Assembly: GCF_900086725.1 (NCBI RefSeq)
Contig: NZ_LT574836.1
Span: 514,034 to 578,033 of the forward strand
From: Bariatricus massiliensis
Lineage (GTDB): Bacteria > Bacillota > Clostridia > Lachnospirales > Lachnospiraceae
DNA length: 64,000 nt
Reading direction: 5' to 3'
Shown here piece after piece: positions 53,254-62,105 of the stretch; within the stretch, counting starts at the first letter, position 1, and each line of letters opens with the position of its first letter. A program made the translations under genes and the position numbers. The notes beneath the pieces were generated by a model. It saw only the letters and a list, made by a program, of their open reading frames with translations, was not told the origin of the DNA and made no database searches.

Positions 53254-53709
53254 ATGACTGCGGGACAGCTTAAGGATACGGCAAAAGAGTATATTGACCG
53301 TCGGGAGAAGACACGTTATTATACTGCTGAAGAATCCGTGAATAAATTGTTGAACGATTATGCGGAGAAAGCAGAGATGCAGCATGTGTGGATTTCTATT
53401 GACGGCGCGGGATTTCGCGAGAATATGCTCGGCAGAGAGTTCTGCCGGCTGTTGGAGCTTGCATTCTCTCAGGCACTGGAGACTTGTGTGGCCACGACTC
53501 CTCCTAAAAAGCGATATTTGAAAATCAGAAGTATGGACGCACAGAACAAAGTGTTCATAAAAATTCTCTATTCCTGTGAAGCTCCGGTGATGGCTGGGTT
53601 TGACAAGCGTTATCACAGTATGCAGGACATTGTAGAGCGGGTCGACGGCTATATGCGGATTCAGTTTACAGAGGATGAGAATGTATTGAAGATAGCAATA
53701 CCTATGTAA
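53254..53709 (+). CDS. Small degenerate GHKL-ATPase-like protein
   Basis: A 151-residue protein without membrane segments. Its C-terminal two thirds resembles the GHKL domain of AgrC/LytS-type kinases in order: REFCRLLELAFSQALETC in place of the N-box helix, KKRYLKIRSM strands, MQDIVERVDGYMRIQFTED in place of the G-box region, and a final LKIAIPM strand. The N-box Asn and the GxG ATP-lid glycines are absent, so ATP binding is unlikely. No His-phosphoacceptor domain is present. It sits between the LytTR gene and, 28 bases on, the giant prepilin gene. Assignment rests on pattern only. Confidence 0.55.
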   Translation: MTAGQLKDTAKEYIDRREKTRYYTAEESVNKLLNDYAEKAEMQHVWISIDGAGFRENMLGREFCRLLELAFSQALETCVATTPPKKRYLKIRSMDAQNKVFIKILYSCEAPVMAGFDKRYHSMQDIVERVDGYMRIQFTEDENVLKIAIPM

Positions 53710-53737
53710 ATAGAACGGAATATGACAGGTGATTGAT

Positions 53738-56700
53738 ATGGCTTTGCGTAGAAATAAAATAGGAAAAAAAGGCTATACACTGGTGGAGGCAATGGTTGTA
53801 CTGGTTATTATCGGAATCATTGCCTCCATTGCGATTGGCGGGCTGACAATGTACCAGCGGTATGCAGCTTTCAAGAAGAATAATGAATATGCACAGACCC
53901 TTTTCTCGGCCGCACAGGCGGCGCTCAGCCATGCTAAGGCCAGCGGGCAGCTGGAAGAGCTTGGGGAGGAGCTGAAAAGCGGAGAAGCTTTAAGCGGCGA
54001 ATTAAAAAAGGGCATGATTATAAACGGAACAAATTTTGATAAACGGGCGGCAGATGGCGGTCTGTATTTTTTATGTTATAAAAAGAGTGGTGAAATTGCC
54101 GGAGGAGCACACAAAATCTTGTATGATATGTTGGAGCCGTACGTCTATGACGATACCATTTTGAATGCATCGTACTGTATCGAATTTGACGCGGTGGACG
54201 GCACCGTGCTCGGGGTTCTCTACAGCGACAGGGCCAAAGGATTTTCCTATGACGGAGGGAGTACGACGGAGGCGAAAGGGACAGTCCATATTGCGGACAG
54301 GGATAAAGAAGCGAGAAAAAAGATTCTGCTCGGATATTATGGAGTAGAAAGTCTGTCGGCAAGAGCGCCCCAGAAGTCGGATAAAGCATTTATCAAAGAG
54401 ATAAAACTGGTGAATGATGAGACACTTTATGCAGAGTGGACGGTGGACGCTGAGAAGTCTAATGTGACTGCGGATGCGATGCAGTTTGAATTCCAGCTGT
54501 GTAGAACGGACGCGGAAGGCAAAGAAGAGGTAATCGCAGAATTTACTGTGAATGACAGCGCCAAGGATGAGAATAAGCTCCAAAAAGAGAACGGAAGCGG
54601 CTATGTGAAATGTGATGTGTGGTTTTATGATCAGGAGGGGAAGAAAGCGGATGCCCCGATAACATATCAGTTCCCGGCCTATATTGATGAAGAACAGAAA
54701 ATGGTTCTGGCACTGGATGCGGTGGATACGGCTGCAGAAGAGATTCTGAGGGCAAATCCCACGGAAGGCATATTGAAGGAGGAAGATTCCGAATTATTCA
54801 AGAATACATACAGTATACGGAGATTCACCGATAAGCCTGAGAATGTGTGCGTCAAGATTCAGGCATATGCTACGGGAGTCTATGAGACATCTGCCAGTGC
54901 ATGGACGTTGTCCAATGAGGAAAATGCCTATTTTGCGAAGGCTGAGGATTCGGATTTTGATATTACGAACGCAAGGCATTTGTTTAACGTACGGTTTACC
55001 GAGCGCGGGCAGGAAATGAAAAGTGAAGGCGCGGCCAACTATACATATAAGCAGAAGAGCGACATCAGCTGGGGTGGAGAAGACGGCATCGTGGGGCATG
55101 GAAATGTCTACACGGAGATGGAAAAGAGACGATACAATGAAGAAAATAAGACTGCCTTTCCGACCATAACTGTACTTGCGGACGGAAACGCCTACCAAGG
55201 TGGAAATAAAACCTTGAGGAATCTATACATGACAGATACCGACGGACCTTTGGGACTCTTTGGAATCAACCGGGGCAGCATCAGCAGCCTGACTATGGAG
55301 CAATGTGTGATTATCAGTGAGACCGCCAGTTATGTGGGCTCCTTCTGTGGAGTCAATGCCGGAAAACTGAACAACCTCACAACCGGGAAAAACACGTCTG
55401 TGACAGGTGGAAATTATGTGGGCGGAATTGTTGGAGCCGATGGATACAGCTATATCGGAGCAGACGGTATGCGGGAGGCCGGAAAGCAGAGAGAATATAA
55501 AAACCTCTATAATGCTGCCAGTGTTACGGGAAGACAAGTGGCGGATGCCAATGCACATGACAGCAGCGCACTGAGCCAGCCTAATAAAGAGCTTGCACTT
55601 GCAGGAAATTTCGTGGGCGGGATTGTAAGCTATGTAAAAGGGACTTATGTCTCAGGAGGAACGGAAGTCAACGGAATATCCACGGATTCTTGGACAAATG
55701 CCGGCGATGTGACTTCAGAGTACAGCGGTAATAAAGGGAAAAGCTTTGTCGGCGGCCTCACCGGCTACGCTGAGGATGTACAATTCTATGACTGCCATGT
55801 AAGTGACAGCCACATATCGGGAGCAGGATATAATGATGAGAATGGAAATACGTCGGCCTATGTTGGCGGATTGATCGGTTATCTCACCCGGGGGCAGATC
55901 GTTAAAAGTTTCTTAGAAGGTAAAGGGAGTGTTACTGTAAATTGGGGGAATGTAGGGGGTATCGTCGGAAAAAATGATACCGGAGGTTTTGTCGGAAATT
56001 GCAAGACAGATATAGAATGGAAGATTATTTCTAAAAACTATCTTAATAATACTGGGTGCGGCGGCATTATCGGCTTCAATGCTTCTGCGGAAGCGATAAT
56101 AAGTAACAACAATTTTGCCGCCGTCTCAAAGGACAATGCGTCGGGGAAAGATGTTGTGTCCACGGGAGGAATCATAGGGAGGCAGGAAAGCAAAGAGCTT
56201 TTCTCAATTTATGGCTGTGTCAATGAGGGGGATGTAAGCGCATTTACATCTCCGGGCGGAATTGTAGGCAGGATTAAGGGGGCAGGAGGAGAGATAAGCT
56301 CTTGTGAGAACTGGGCCTCGATATATACAGGAAAAGCCGACGGCTCAAGCAGAGAAGGCGCCGGAGGTATTGTGGCAAATATATATAGTATTGATTCAGG
56401 ACAGACGGTGAAGATAGCGGACTGTACGAATCGTGGACTGATACAGGGGCAATACGGGGGGAACGGCGGAATCGTGGCTTCCATAACGGGAGCAGGAGCA
56501 ACCCAGTATAAGCAAATTGTAATTACGAACTGTGTCAACATTGGTAAATGTGAATCAATCAAGGACACAAAAAATAACGCAGGAATTTTAGCCTTCTCTG
56601 ATGTGGACAGAGAAATACTGATCACGAACTGTAAAAATTATGGTACTGGTAACGGAGACATTTGCGGGATTGCAGCAAACGTGAAGGCATCGACAAAGCT

Positions 56701-58573
56701 GCAGGGGAACTTCGGTGTGGCGTCGTGCGGCGTCCCTGTTGTACCTTACAACAGTCCGGCCAGTGTGACGGACGATAATTACTATTTTAGCAACCTTATC
56801 AAGAAGAAGGAAAGCATCGTCCAGACTGTTGACTATAAGGGAATCAATATAAGTACAGAAGGAAAACCGGCTCAAGTCCAGAGTGGCAACCCAATATCTA
56901 ATCTTGTGGACGGAAGCCTGAACACCAGATGTTCTTATGAAATAAAGGACAGCAAGACCGAGAGCGCCATCATGATGGTATTCCAGCAGCCTCAGGAGCT
57001 GAAAACATTGGATATATACTGGTATGACCAGCAGGACAACGGAAGCAATGGTTTGCCGAGGGAATACAGCTATACACTGTCCTATTTAGAGTCGGGAAAT
57101 GAAAAATTAGAGGATGCCAAAGCACTGTTTACGGAGGAGGGTACAGAAGACGGAACTCCTAAGGTATTCAGAGGTATCGGATATAAAAACACTTATATTA
57201 AATATGCGGACACGGTGGATTTGACAGACAGTCTTGTAGGCAATGAAAAGGTGCACGGTATTGTCATCACGGTTAAAGAGCATTCTCATACAAATCGTTT
57301 TGTGTCGCTGTTTGAAATCGCGGTGAATGATGACCACGATTTGGGTCTCACATATGAGGCGGAAGAGAATCTTGATACCAAGGGTACCCCGCTCGGGGTG
57401 ACGGAAAACGGAGTGCCTTTCCATGCAATGAATAAGGCCAAGGGAAAAGTTGTTAAAAATATGCTCATGAATCCATTGGAAATCAAGACGGCATGTGAGG
57501 CGGAAGTATGTGAAAATGCGTATTTGACCTTGAATGAGCAGCTCAATGTCGAGAATGGTACTCTGACTGACGCGGAAATCGGAATGGTTTCAGGGAACGG
57601 GAAATCGCTTCTGGATTCGGCGCTGGAAACTATCAGCAGCTGGGGCGAGAAATTACTGGACTTTATCAGCCCCGGAACAGAAGAAGAGACGGAATCCATA
57701 GTTTCAGAAGAGGGGCAGGGTGCAGGCAGCTCTGAGCTGGGAGAAGAAGCGCCTTCAGCGACAGGCGGCGCTACGGAAGGAGAGGGGCAGGAAGAGACGG
57801 CCTTGCCGGAACCGGAAAAGAAAGAACCTCTCCGGCTTACTGAGACAGTACTGACGGATTCAGGCATTCCTCAGACAGCGGTATCGTGGGAGGAAGAAGA
57901 GTATGTGAAAATGTACGATATCCTGCTGCGGGGTAATCAGGATGATGCTTATCATTATACACTGACGAAGAATCCTCCGGAGGCAGAATATCCTTATCAG
58001 ATTATGCATGAAACAGATAAAGTAGATACAGAGGGCAATATCGTCTGGGAGGAAATTCCGGCAAGAAAGGATGATACATATCCACATACAGAAAAACTGT
58101 CCGGCGGTACAACAGTGACCACATATTATTATCCGCTGGGATATAGCCGTACAATCGACGGAATCAAGACCGAAGAGCAGACTGTCACGCGGATGGTTCC
58201 GGCAGAGACCGGTGAGGAAGGCGTGGCTCAGGAGGAGCCTCAGATGATTGAGGAGACGACTACAGAGCTTGTGGAAGTACCCTGTCAGACGTTGAGCGTG
58301 GCCTATCTTGAATGCACGGTATATACAAAGCCGGATGGCAGTGTTAGCAGAAGATTACATCTTGTATTCCCTGATATAGAGACGGCGGAAGGTATTCAGG
58401 CGGTCTGTGGCACCGAAAGCGCATATCGCTTTACTTATGACATGATTATCACAAACCAAGTGTCTGATGAGATGCTGTACGAGGCGCCGGCGCCCATTCA
58501 TTGGTGGAGAGAACTGGACTTATCGGGAAATTGGATTACCAAAGTGCGGGAGGCAGGAAAAGAAAACGAGTAG
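53738..58573 (+). CDS. Giant prepilin-like protein with GLUG-type repeats and discoidin-like segment
   Basis: A 1,611-residue protein. The N-terminus has a class III (type IV pilin) signal: GKKG|YTLVEAMVVLVIIGI, cleavage after Gly12, Glu at +5, then the hydrophobic helix. Normal pilins are 100-200 residues. Here a long extracellular body follows. GLUG-like repeats at about 495-1010 include YVGGIVGA, FVGGLTGY, YVGGLIGY and NVGGIVGK. A discoidin (F5/8 C)-like stretch at about 1045-1200 has NLVDGSLNTR and LKTLDIYW. An acidic, Gly/Glu/Pro linker lies at about 1310-1365, then a beta-rich end. There is no wall-sorting signal. It is likely a tip or minor adhesin loaded through the pilus machine. ATG 53738 follows AGGTGAT. 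Confidence 0.85.
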   Translation: MALRRNKIGKKGYTLVEAMVVLVIIGIIASIAIGGLTMYQRYAAFKKNNEYAQTLFSAAQAALSHAKASGQLEELGEELKSGEALSGELKKGMIINGTNFDKRAADGGLYFLCYKKSGEIAGGAHKILYDMLEPYVYDDTILNASYCIEFDAVDGTVLGVLYSDRAKGFSYDGGSTTEAKGTVHIADRDKEARKKILLGYYGVESLSARAPQKSDKAFIKEIKLVNDETLYAEWTVDAEKSNVTADAMQFEFQLCRTDAEGKEEVIAEFTVNDSAKDENKLQKENGSGYVKCDVWFYDQEGKKADAPITYQFPAYIDEEQKMVLALDAVDTAAEEILRANPTEGILKEEDSELFKNTYSIRRFTDKPENVCVKIQAYATGVYETSASAWTLSNEENAYFAKAEDSDFDITNARHLFNVRFTERGQEMKSEGAANYTYKQKSDISWGGEDGIVGHGNVYTEMEKRRYNEENKTAFPTITVLADGNAYQGGNKTLRNLYMTDTDGPLGLFGINRGSISSLTMEQCVIISETASYVGSFCGVNAGKLNNLTTGKNTSVTGGNYVGGIVGADGYSYIGADGMREAGKQREYKNLYNAASVTGRQVADANAHDSSALSQPNKELALAGNFVGGIVSYVKGTYVSGGTEVNGISTDSWTNAGDVTSEYSGNKGKSFVGGLTGYAEDVQFYDCHVSDSHISGAGYNDENGNTSAYVGGLIGYLTRGQIVKSFLEGKGSVTVNWGNVGGIVGKNDTGGFVGNCKTDIEWKIISKNYLNNTGCGGIIGFNASAEAIISNNNFAAVSKDNASGKDVVSTGGIIGRQESKELFSIYGCVNEGDVSAFTSPGGIVGRIKGAGGEISSCENWASIYTGKADGSSREGAGGIVANIYSIDSGQTVKIADCTNRGLIQGQYGGNGGIVASITGAGATQYKQIVITNCVNIGKCESIKDTKNNAGILAFSDVDREILITNCKNYGTGNGDICGIAANVKASTKLQGNFGVASCGVPVVPYNSPASVTDDNYYFSNLIKKKESIVQTVDYKGINISTEGKPAQVQSGNPISNLVDGSLNTRCSYEIKDSKTESAIMMVFQQPQELKTLDIYWYDQQDNGSNGLPREYSYTLSYLESGNEKLEDAKALFTEEGTEDGTPKVFRGIGYKNTYIKYADTVDLTDSLVGNEKVHGIVITVKEHSHTNRFVSLFEIAVNDDHDLGLTYEAEENLDTKGTPLGVTENGVPFHAMNKAKGKVVKNMLMNPLEIKTACEAEVCENAYLTLNEQLNVENGTLTDAEIGMVSGNGKSLLDSALETISSWGEKLLDFISPGTEEETESIVSEEGQGAGSSELGEEAPSATGGATEGEGQEETALPEPEKKEPLRLTETVLTDSGIPQTAVSWEEEEYVKMYDILLRGNQDDAYHYTLTKNPPEAEYPYQIMHETDKVDTEGNIVWEEIPARKDDTYPHTEKLSGGTTVTTYYYPLGYSRTIDGIKTEEQTVTRMVPAETGEEGVAQEEPQMIEETTTELVEVPCQTLSVAYLECTVYTKPDGSVSRRLHLVFPDIETAEGIQAVCGTESAYRFTYDMIITNQVSDEMLYEAPAPIHWWRELDLSGNWITKVREAGKENE

Positions 58574-58585
58574 GAGGATTGGGCT

Positions 58586-59164
58586 ATGTGTCATTTGCAC
58601 AATAAAATAAAAGACCGTAAAAATGGCAGTGCCTTGATAGGCGTGCTTTGTGTCATGTGCATATTTGCTGCACTGGCCCTTTCCATGCTCTTTGCGGCCT
58701 ATCAGGTGCTCCACCACTCTCAGCAGATTATGACGAAGGAGCAGTGTCATGTGCTGGCTGATACATTCAGCAGGGAAGTGAGCGGGGAGATAACAAACGC
58801 AAAGGATGATACGGACGGCCTGAGAGGATATATAAAGACATCCATGGAGGCAGGCGGCTGGACTTATTTTGATGATGAGGAGGCAGGCCATGCTAAAAAG
58901 GATGTGATGAAGCTGATTGAGACTCAGATGAACGATTCTCAGTTGGAAAAGAAAAGCGGGACTCTTGAGATTGGACTATACTGGAAAAGGGTAGGCGGTT
59001 CAGAAGCATATGAAAATCGGGTTCTTGTGGCAGAGGTCACGGCAAAGCTGAGAGGAGAGCAATACCAGATAGTCAATGAATACCGTCTGAAGCCAGATAG
59101 TGCCTCGGAAGGCGCACAGTGGGTATGGTATGCAGACAGCGCCAGAGTAGGAGGTGGAAGCTGA
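58586..59164 (+). CDS. PilX-like minor pilus protein
   Basis: A 192-residue protein with a short basic leader and KNGS|ALIGVLCVMCIFAALALS, a pilin-like hydrophobic helix (about 15-40) without the +5 Glu, as in PilX/GspK-like minor pilins. A soluble domain with W and Y residues follows (about 85-190). It lies 12 bases after the giant prepilin with an AGGAGG site. Its stop overlaps the next ATG, so expression is coupled. Confidence 0.7.
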   Translation: MCHLHNKIKDRKNGSALIGVLCVMCIFAALALSMLFAAYQVLHHSQQIMTKEQCHVLADTFSREVSGEITNAKDDTDGLRGYIKTSMEAGGWTYFDDEEAGHAKKDVMKLIETQMNDSQLEKKSGTLEIGLYWKRVGGSEAYENRVLVAEVTAKLRGEQYQIVNEYRLKPDSASEGAQWVWYADSARVGGGS

Positions 59165-59526
59165 TGAGAAAAGGAGGAAAGCTTCTCGACAATAAGGGGA
59201 TGACATTGGTGGAAGTAATGACTGCCTTTGTGATACTGCTCATGGGAATGTCGGCCTTGATTCATGCAACCACATTGTCACTTAAACTGATTAATAAGTC
59301 AAAGGAAGTGCAGATAGAAGCAGACGAGGCGGTCAAAGATTATTATAAAAACCATACAAGTGATGGTGCTAAAGCCGAGGAGGATGTGACCATCAAGTTA
59401 ATCCCTAAAGACGGACAGGACGCAGGTGAGATGGAATTAAAGCTCTATACCTATGAATCCCCTTCCACAGCCGAACTGGAGGGCGGCCGTTATCTATATT
59501 ACTTCCAATCGGGAGGTGATGACTAG
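59164..59526 (+). CDS. Type IV minor prepilin (PilV/PilI-like)
   Basis: A 120-residue protein with the class III signal NKG|MTLVEVMTAFVILLMG: Gly at -1 and Glu at +5. Short soluble domain of about 80 residues. It starts within the stop codon of the previous gene (TGATG) and its own stop overlaps the GTG of the next. It probably forms part of the pilus tip complex. Confidence 0.85.
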   Translation: MRKGGKLLDNKGMTLVEVMTAFVILLMGMSALIHATTLSLKLINKSKEVQIEADEAVKDYYKNHTSDGAKAEEDVTIKLIPKDGQDAGEMELKLYTYESPSTAELEGGRYLYYFQSGGDD

Positions 59527-60086
59527 TGCCGATGTGCAGGAGAATAAAAAAGACGTGGACGCAGACAAAAGGTACCACCTTAGTGGAGCTTATGGTGGCT
59601 TTTGTACTGACTGCTATTCTCATGACTGCAGCCATTGCAGTGATTTCCCCGGCGGTGCGCGTGTTTAACCGCGTAGTGGGGACGAGCAGGGCACAGAGCG
59701 TCACTGATATCATTTTGGAAGAGGTATCTCAAGAATTAGAATCGGCAGAGCGAATCATGACAATCGGCAGTTCCCACATCGATTATGCGGACAAAAATGG
59801 ACAGGGCGTCAGTATGATGCTGGGAGCAGAAGGGGCCGTGGACGACGGTCAGGATTTGAGTGGAATGCTGGTACTATATTATGGGGGCGATGATATTCAA
59901 TGGTATCTGCCTGAAAAGACTTATATGGGATTTAAAATGACAGAGTTGACATTCCAGCAGATAGACGATAAGAACTTGATAGAAGTGACCGTTAAAATCA
60001 AGAATAACAGAAGTGGGATTTCTTATGAGCGGACGAAAATAGTGCAGTGCTATAAAGTCGGAAACGGGGGGATTCCAATCGATTGA
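59526..60086 (+). CDS. Type IV minor prepilin (PilW/PilJ-like)
   Basis: A 186-residue protein with the signal TKG|TTLVELMVAFVLTAILM (Glu at +5), a hydrophobic helix and a soluble domain containing YYGGDDIQWYLP. The GTG at 59526 follows GGGAGGTGATGACTA; an ATG at 59532 is in frame. It overlaps the preceding gene by one base. Confidence 0.85.
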   Translation: MPMCRRIKKTWTQTKGTTLVELMVAFVLTAILMTAAIAVISPAVRVFNRVVGTSRAQSVTDIILEEVSQELESAERIMTIGSSHIDYADKNGQGVSMMLGAEGAVDDGQDLSGMLVLYYGGDDIQWYLPEKTYMGFKMTELTFQQIDDKNLIEVTVKIKNNRSGISYERTKIVQCYKVGNGGIPID

Positions 60087-60143
60087 CGGGTAATTGAAAG
60101 TGTCGCAGTTTCATCAGAAAAATGTACAAATTCAACATGGTTA

Positions 60144-60173
60144 TTGAAAATCTATAGAAAGTATCATTATAAT
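60144..60173 (+). promoter_or_regulatory. Major pilin promoter
   Basis: TTGAAA (60144-60149), 18 bases, TATAAT (60168-60173), 46 bases ahead of the pilin start. A separate promoter within the cluster fits the high expression needed for a major pilin. Confidence 0.65.
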
Positions 60174-60219
60174 GAATCATCAAAACAAATACTGTTTAAA
60201 AGAAAGGGAGTTTATTATC

Positions 60220-60651
60220 ATGATTCAGAGATTAAAGAAAGCAAAAGAAAACAAAAAAGGGTTTACTCTGGTAGAATTGATTGTTGTATTGGTTATTTTG
60301 GCAATCCTGATTGCTTTGTTGGTACCGGCACTTACGGGGTATATTAACAAGGCTAATGAGAAGAAAGTAGGGACTGAGGCAAGAAATGCGTTGATGGCAG
60401 CGCAGACACTTGCATCTGAAAAATATGCAGAAAAATCAACAAGTGCAGGATATACACCTACATTTGCAGAAAATGGAGATATAAAATTATCAGCAGTGCA
60501 GACATTAGCTGAGACACCAGTAGCACCTACTTCTGTCACATGTAATGCACAAGGGCAAGTAACAGTATTAGTATATACCAACAAGGGATATACGGCAACG
60601 TATACTAAAGCTAATGATACGCAATGGGCTATTACAACGGCTACGAATTAA
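60220..60651 (+). CDS. pilA: Probable major type IV pilin
   Basis: A 143-residue prepilin with the signal NKKG|FTLVELIVVLVILAIL, cleavage after Gly and +5 Glu. The soluble domain is Thr/Ala-rich and Cys is rare (one). Size, the canonical signal, its own promoter and an AAAGGGAG ribosome site at 10 bases all suggest the main subunit. The local composition is more AT- and Thr-rich than its neighbours, as often seen for surface-exposed pilins. The next gene begins 43 bases later. Confidence 0.85.
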   Translation: MIQRLKKAKENKKGFTLVELIVVLVILAILIALLVPALTGYINKANEKKVGTEARNALMAAQTLASEKYAEKSTSAGYTPTFAENGDIKLSAVQTLAETPVAPTSVTCNAQGQVTVLVYTNKGYTATYTKANDTQWAITTATN

Positions 60652-60693
60652 GTAAAAATAATTAATTATTCTATATGATGATTGGGGAGTCAG

Positions 60694-61125
60694 GTGGAAC
60701 AGCAAAAAGACAGCATATGGCAAAAAATCAGAATACATAAGACAAAGTTCCTAATCATTATTCTAGTGATAATGGTCATGGCAGCGGCGGTATATGTCCC
60801 AAACTTGATTGCGCGGGGTGCGGCCCGGCGGGTTCTGACTCATGCCAAGAGTGTGCGGCTTGCGACACAGATTACCTACTATGATTATTACGCATCCGGC
60901 GAGGAGTTTTTTGAAACCGACAGGATTGGAATCAAGCCGGACGGTGAAAAAGAGATTCTGGAGCTGGCGCAGTGCGGGGGAAAGATTTATCGAGTAGAAT
61001 TTGACGAAAAAAGCTTCCGTGTCAGCAGGTTGATTTATCTCGAGGGAGACTACATCGTAGACTTCCGGGATATAGAAGATAATCCTCAGTGGAACGTGTA
61101 TCGGCTCGATAAGTTGATTTCATAG
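60694..61125 (+). CDS. Small membrane protein in pilus cluster, function unknown
   Basis: A 143-residue protein: a basic N-terminus, one membrane helix (about 17-36), then a soluble alpha/beta domain (YYDYYASGEEFFETDRIG, later YLEGDYIVDFRD). The overall layout is pilin-like, but no prepilin peptidase site or +5 Glu is seen. It was not recognised as PilN, PilO or PilP. GTG 60694 follows GGGGAG; a TTG at 60682 is in frame. Its place between the major pilin and PilD suggests a role in assembly. Confidence 0.6.
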   Translation: MEQQKDSIWQKIRIHKTKFLIIILVIMVMAAAVYVPNLIARGAARRVLTHAKSVRLATQITYYDYYASGEEFFETDRIGIKPDGEKEILELAQCGGKIYRVEFDEKSFRVSRLIYLEGDYIVDFRDIEDNPQWNVYRLDKLIS

Positions 61126-61172
61126 GCTGATACAATCAGAATAAGATTTTAACTCTTGAACAAGAGGGAATG

Positions 61173-61217
61173 GAGGGTGTACCTCGAAGTCTCAGGACTT
61201 TCAGGGCACCCTCTTTT
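61173..61217 (+). terminator. Hairpin terminator inside pilus cluster
   Basis: GAGGGTG (61173-61179) pairs with CACCCTC (61207-61213), enclosing a second stem AAGTC/GACTT, then TTTT. It would reduce read-through from the pilin genes into pilD-pilC-pilM. Confidence 0.65.
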
Positions 61218-61250
61218 GTAAGAAATAATCAGGAAAGAAATGGTTCGATT

Positions 61251-62048
61251 ATGGCAGGAAGTTTGTTGACAGCAATCATATATTTTTTTATATTTATATT
61301 AGGCGCTTCTATATTTTCATTTGTCAATGTCCTTATCTATCGAGTGCCGAGAAAGATGCCTTTCGGAAATGAGAGGAGTATCTGTCCGTCATGCGGTAAT
61401 ACTTTGAAGGGCTATGATATGATTCCGGTACTGAGTTGGTTAATATTAGGTGGAAAATGTAGATTCTGCAGGGAAAGGATATCTGTCCGTTATCCGCTTG
61501 TGGAGTTGCTGGGCGGGAGCCTTGCGGTTTTTGCTTTGTTTTGGTTTGGAAAGGAAGAGGATGTCACTCTATTTTTGTTGGGGAGAACGGCCCTCGTGGT
61601 CGTGCTTTTGGGAATCCTGACAGCGGTGGCATTCGTTGATATAGAATTCATGGAAATACCCAATGGTTTTGTGATGGCAGTTGCGGTTTGTGCGGTGATT
61701 GCCTGTTTTCTGTTTCCTGAGATAGGATTCACAGAACGTCTTATAGGTATAGCGGCAGTCAGTGTACCGCTTCTTCTGATGGCGCTTGCGATACCCGGGG
61801 CATTTGGAGGCGGAGACATCAAGCTGATGGCGGCGGCGGGGGCGTTTCTCGGATGGAAACAGGTCATTGTTGCCATATTGATTGCCATTCTGACAGGCGG
61901 TTTTTATGGGATGTATCTGCTGGCCGCTAAGAAAAAGGACAGGAAAGAGCATTTTGCCTTCGGCCCTTTTTTGTGTGTCGGCATAGCAGTTTCAGTATTT
62001 GCCGGTTCACAGCTTATGGAATGGTATTTGAGCCTTCTAGCTGTTTGA
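61251..62048 (+). CDS. pilD: Prepilin peptidase (A24 aspartic protease)
   Basis: A 265-residue membrane enzyme that cuts and N-methylates prepilins. The N-terminal cytosolic loop has CPSCG and CRFC zinc-type pairs, as in bifunctional PilD. Catalytic Asp residues are in VDIEFMEIPNG and GAFGGGDIKLM. About eight helices. ATG 61251 matches the family start; the frame is open 27 codons upstream through the terminator hairpin. Its substrates are the prepilins just upstream. Confidence 0.94.
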   Translation: MAGSLLTAIIYFFIFILGASIFSFVNVLIYRVPRKMPFGNERSICPSCGNTLKGYDMIPVLSWLILGGKCRFCRERISVRYPLVELLGGSLAVFALFWFGKEEDVTLFLLGRTALVVVLLGILTAVAFVDIEFMEIPNGFVMAVAVCAVIACFLFPEIGFTERLIGIAAVSVPLLLMALAIPGAFGGGDIKLMAAAGAFLGWKQVIVAILIAILTGGFYGMYLLAAKKKDRKEHFAFGPFLCVGIAVSVFAGSQLMEWYLSLLAV

Positions 62049-62105
62049 CAAGAAGCATTCGTGCAGTAGATAAAGTATCCGGTTGAAAAAGGAGGATTTG
62101 GATAG

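Noticed and set aside
60087..60219. A cyclic di-GMP riboswitch ahead of the pilin genes
   Set aside because: Looked for because some clostridial pilus operons have one. No GEMM-like conserved core or long structured leader is present here or at 53127-53253.
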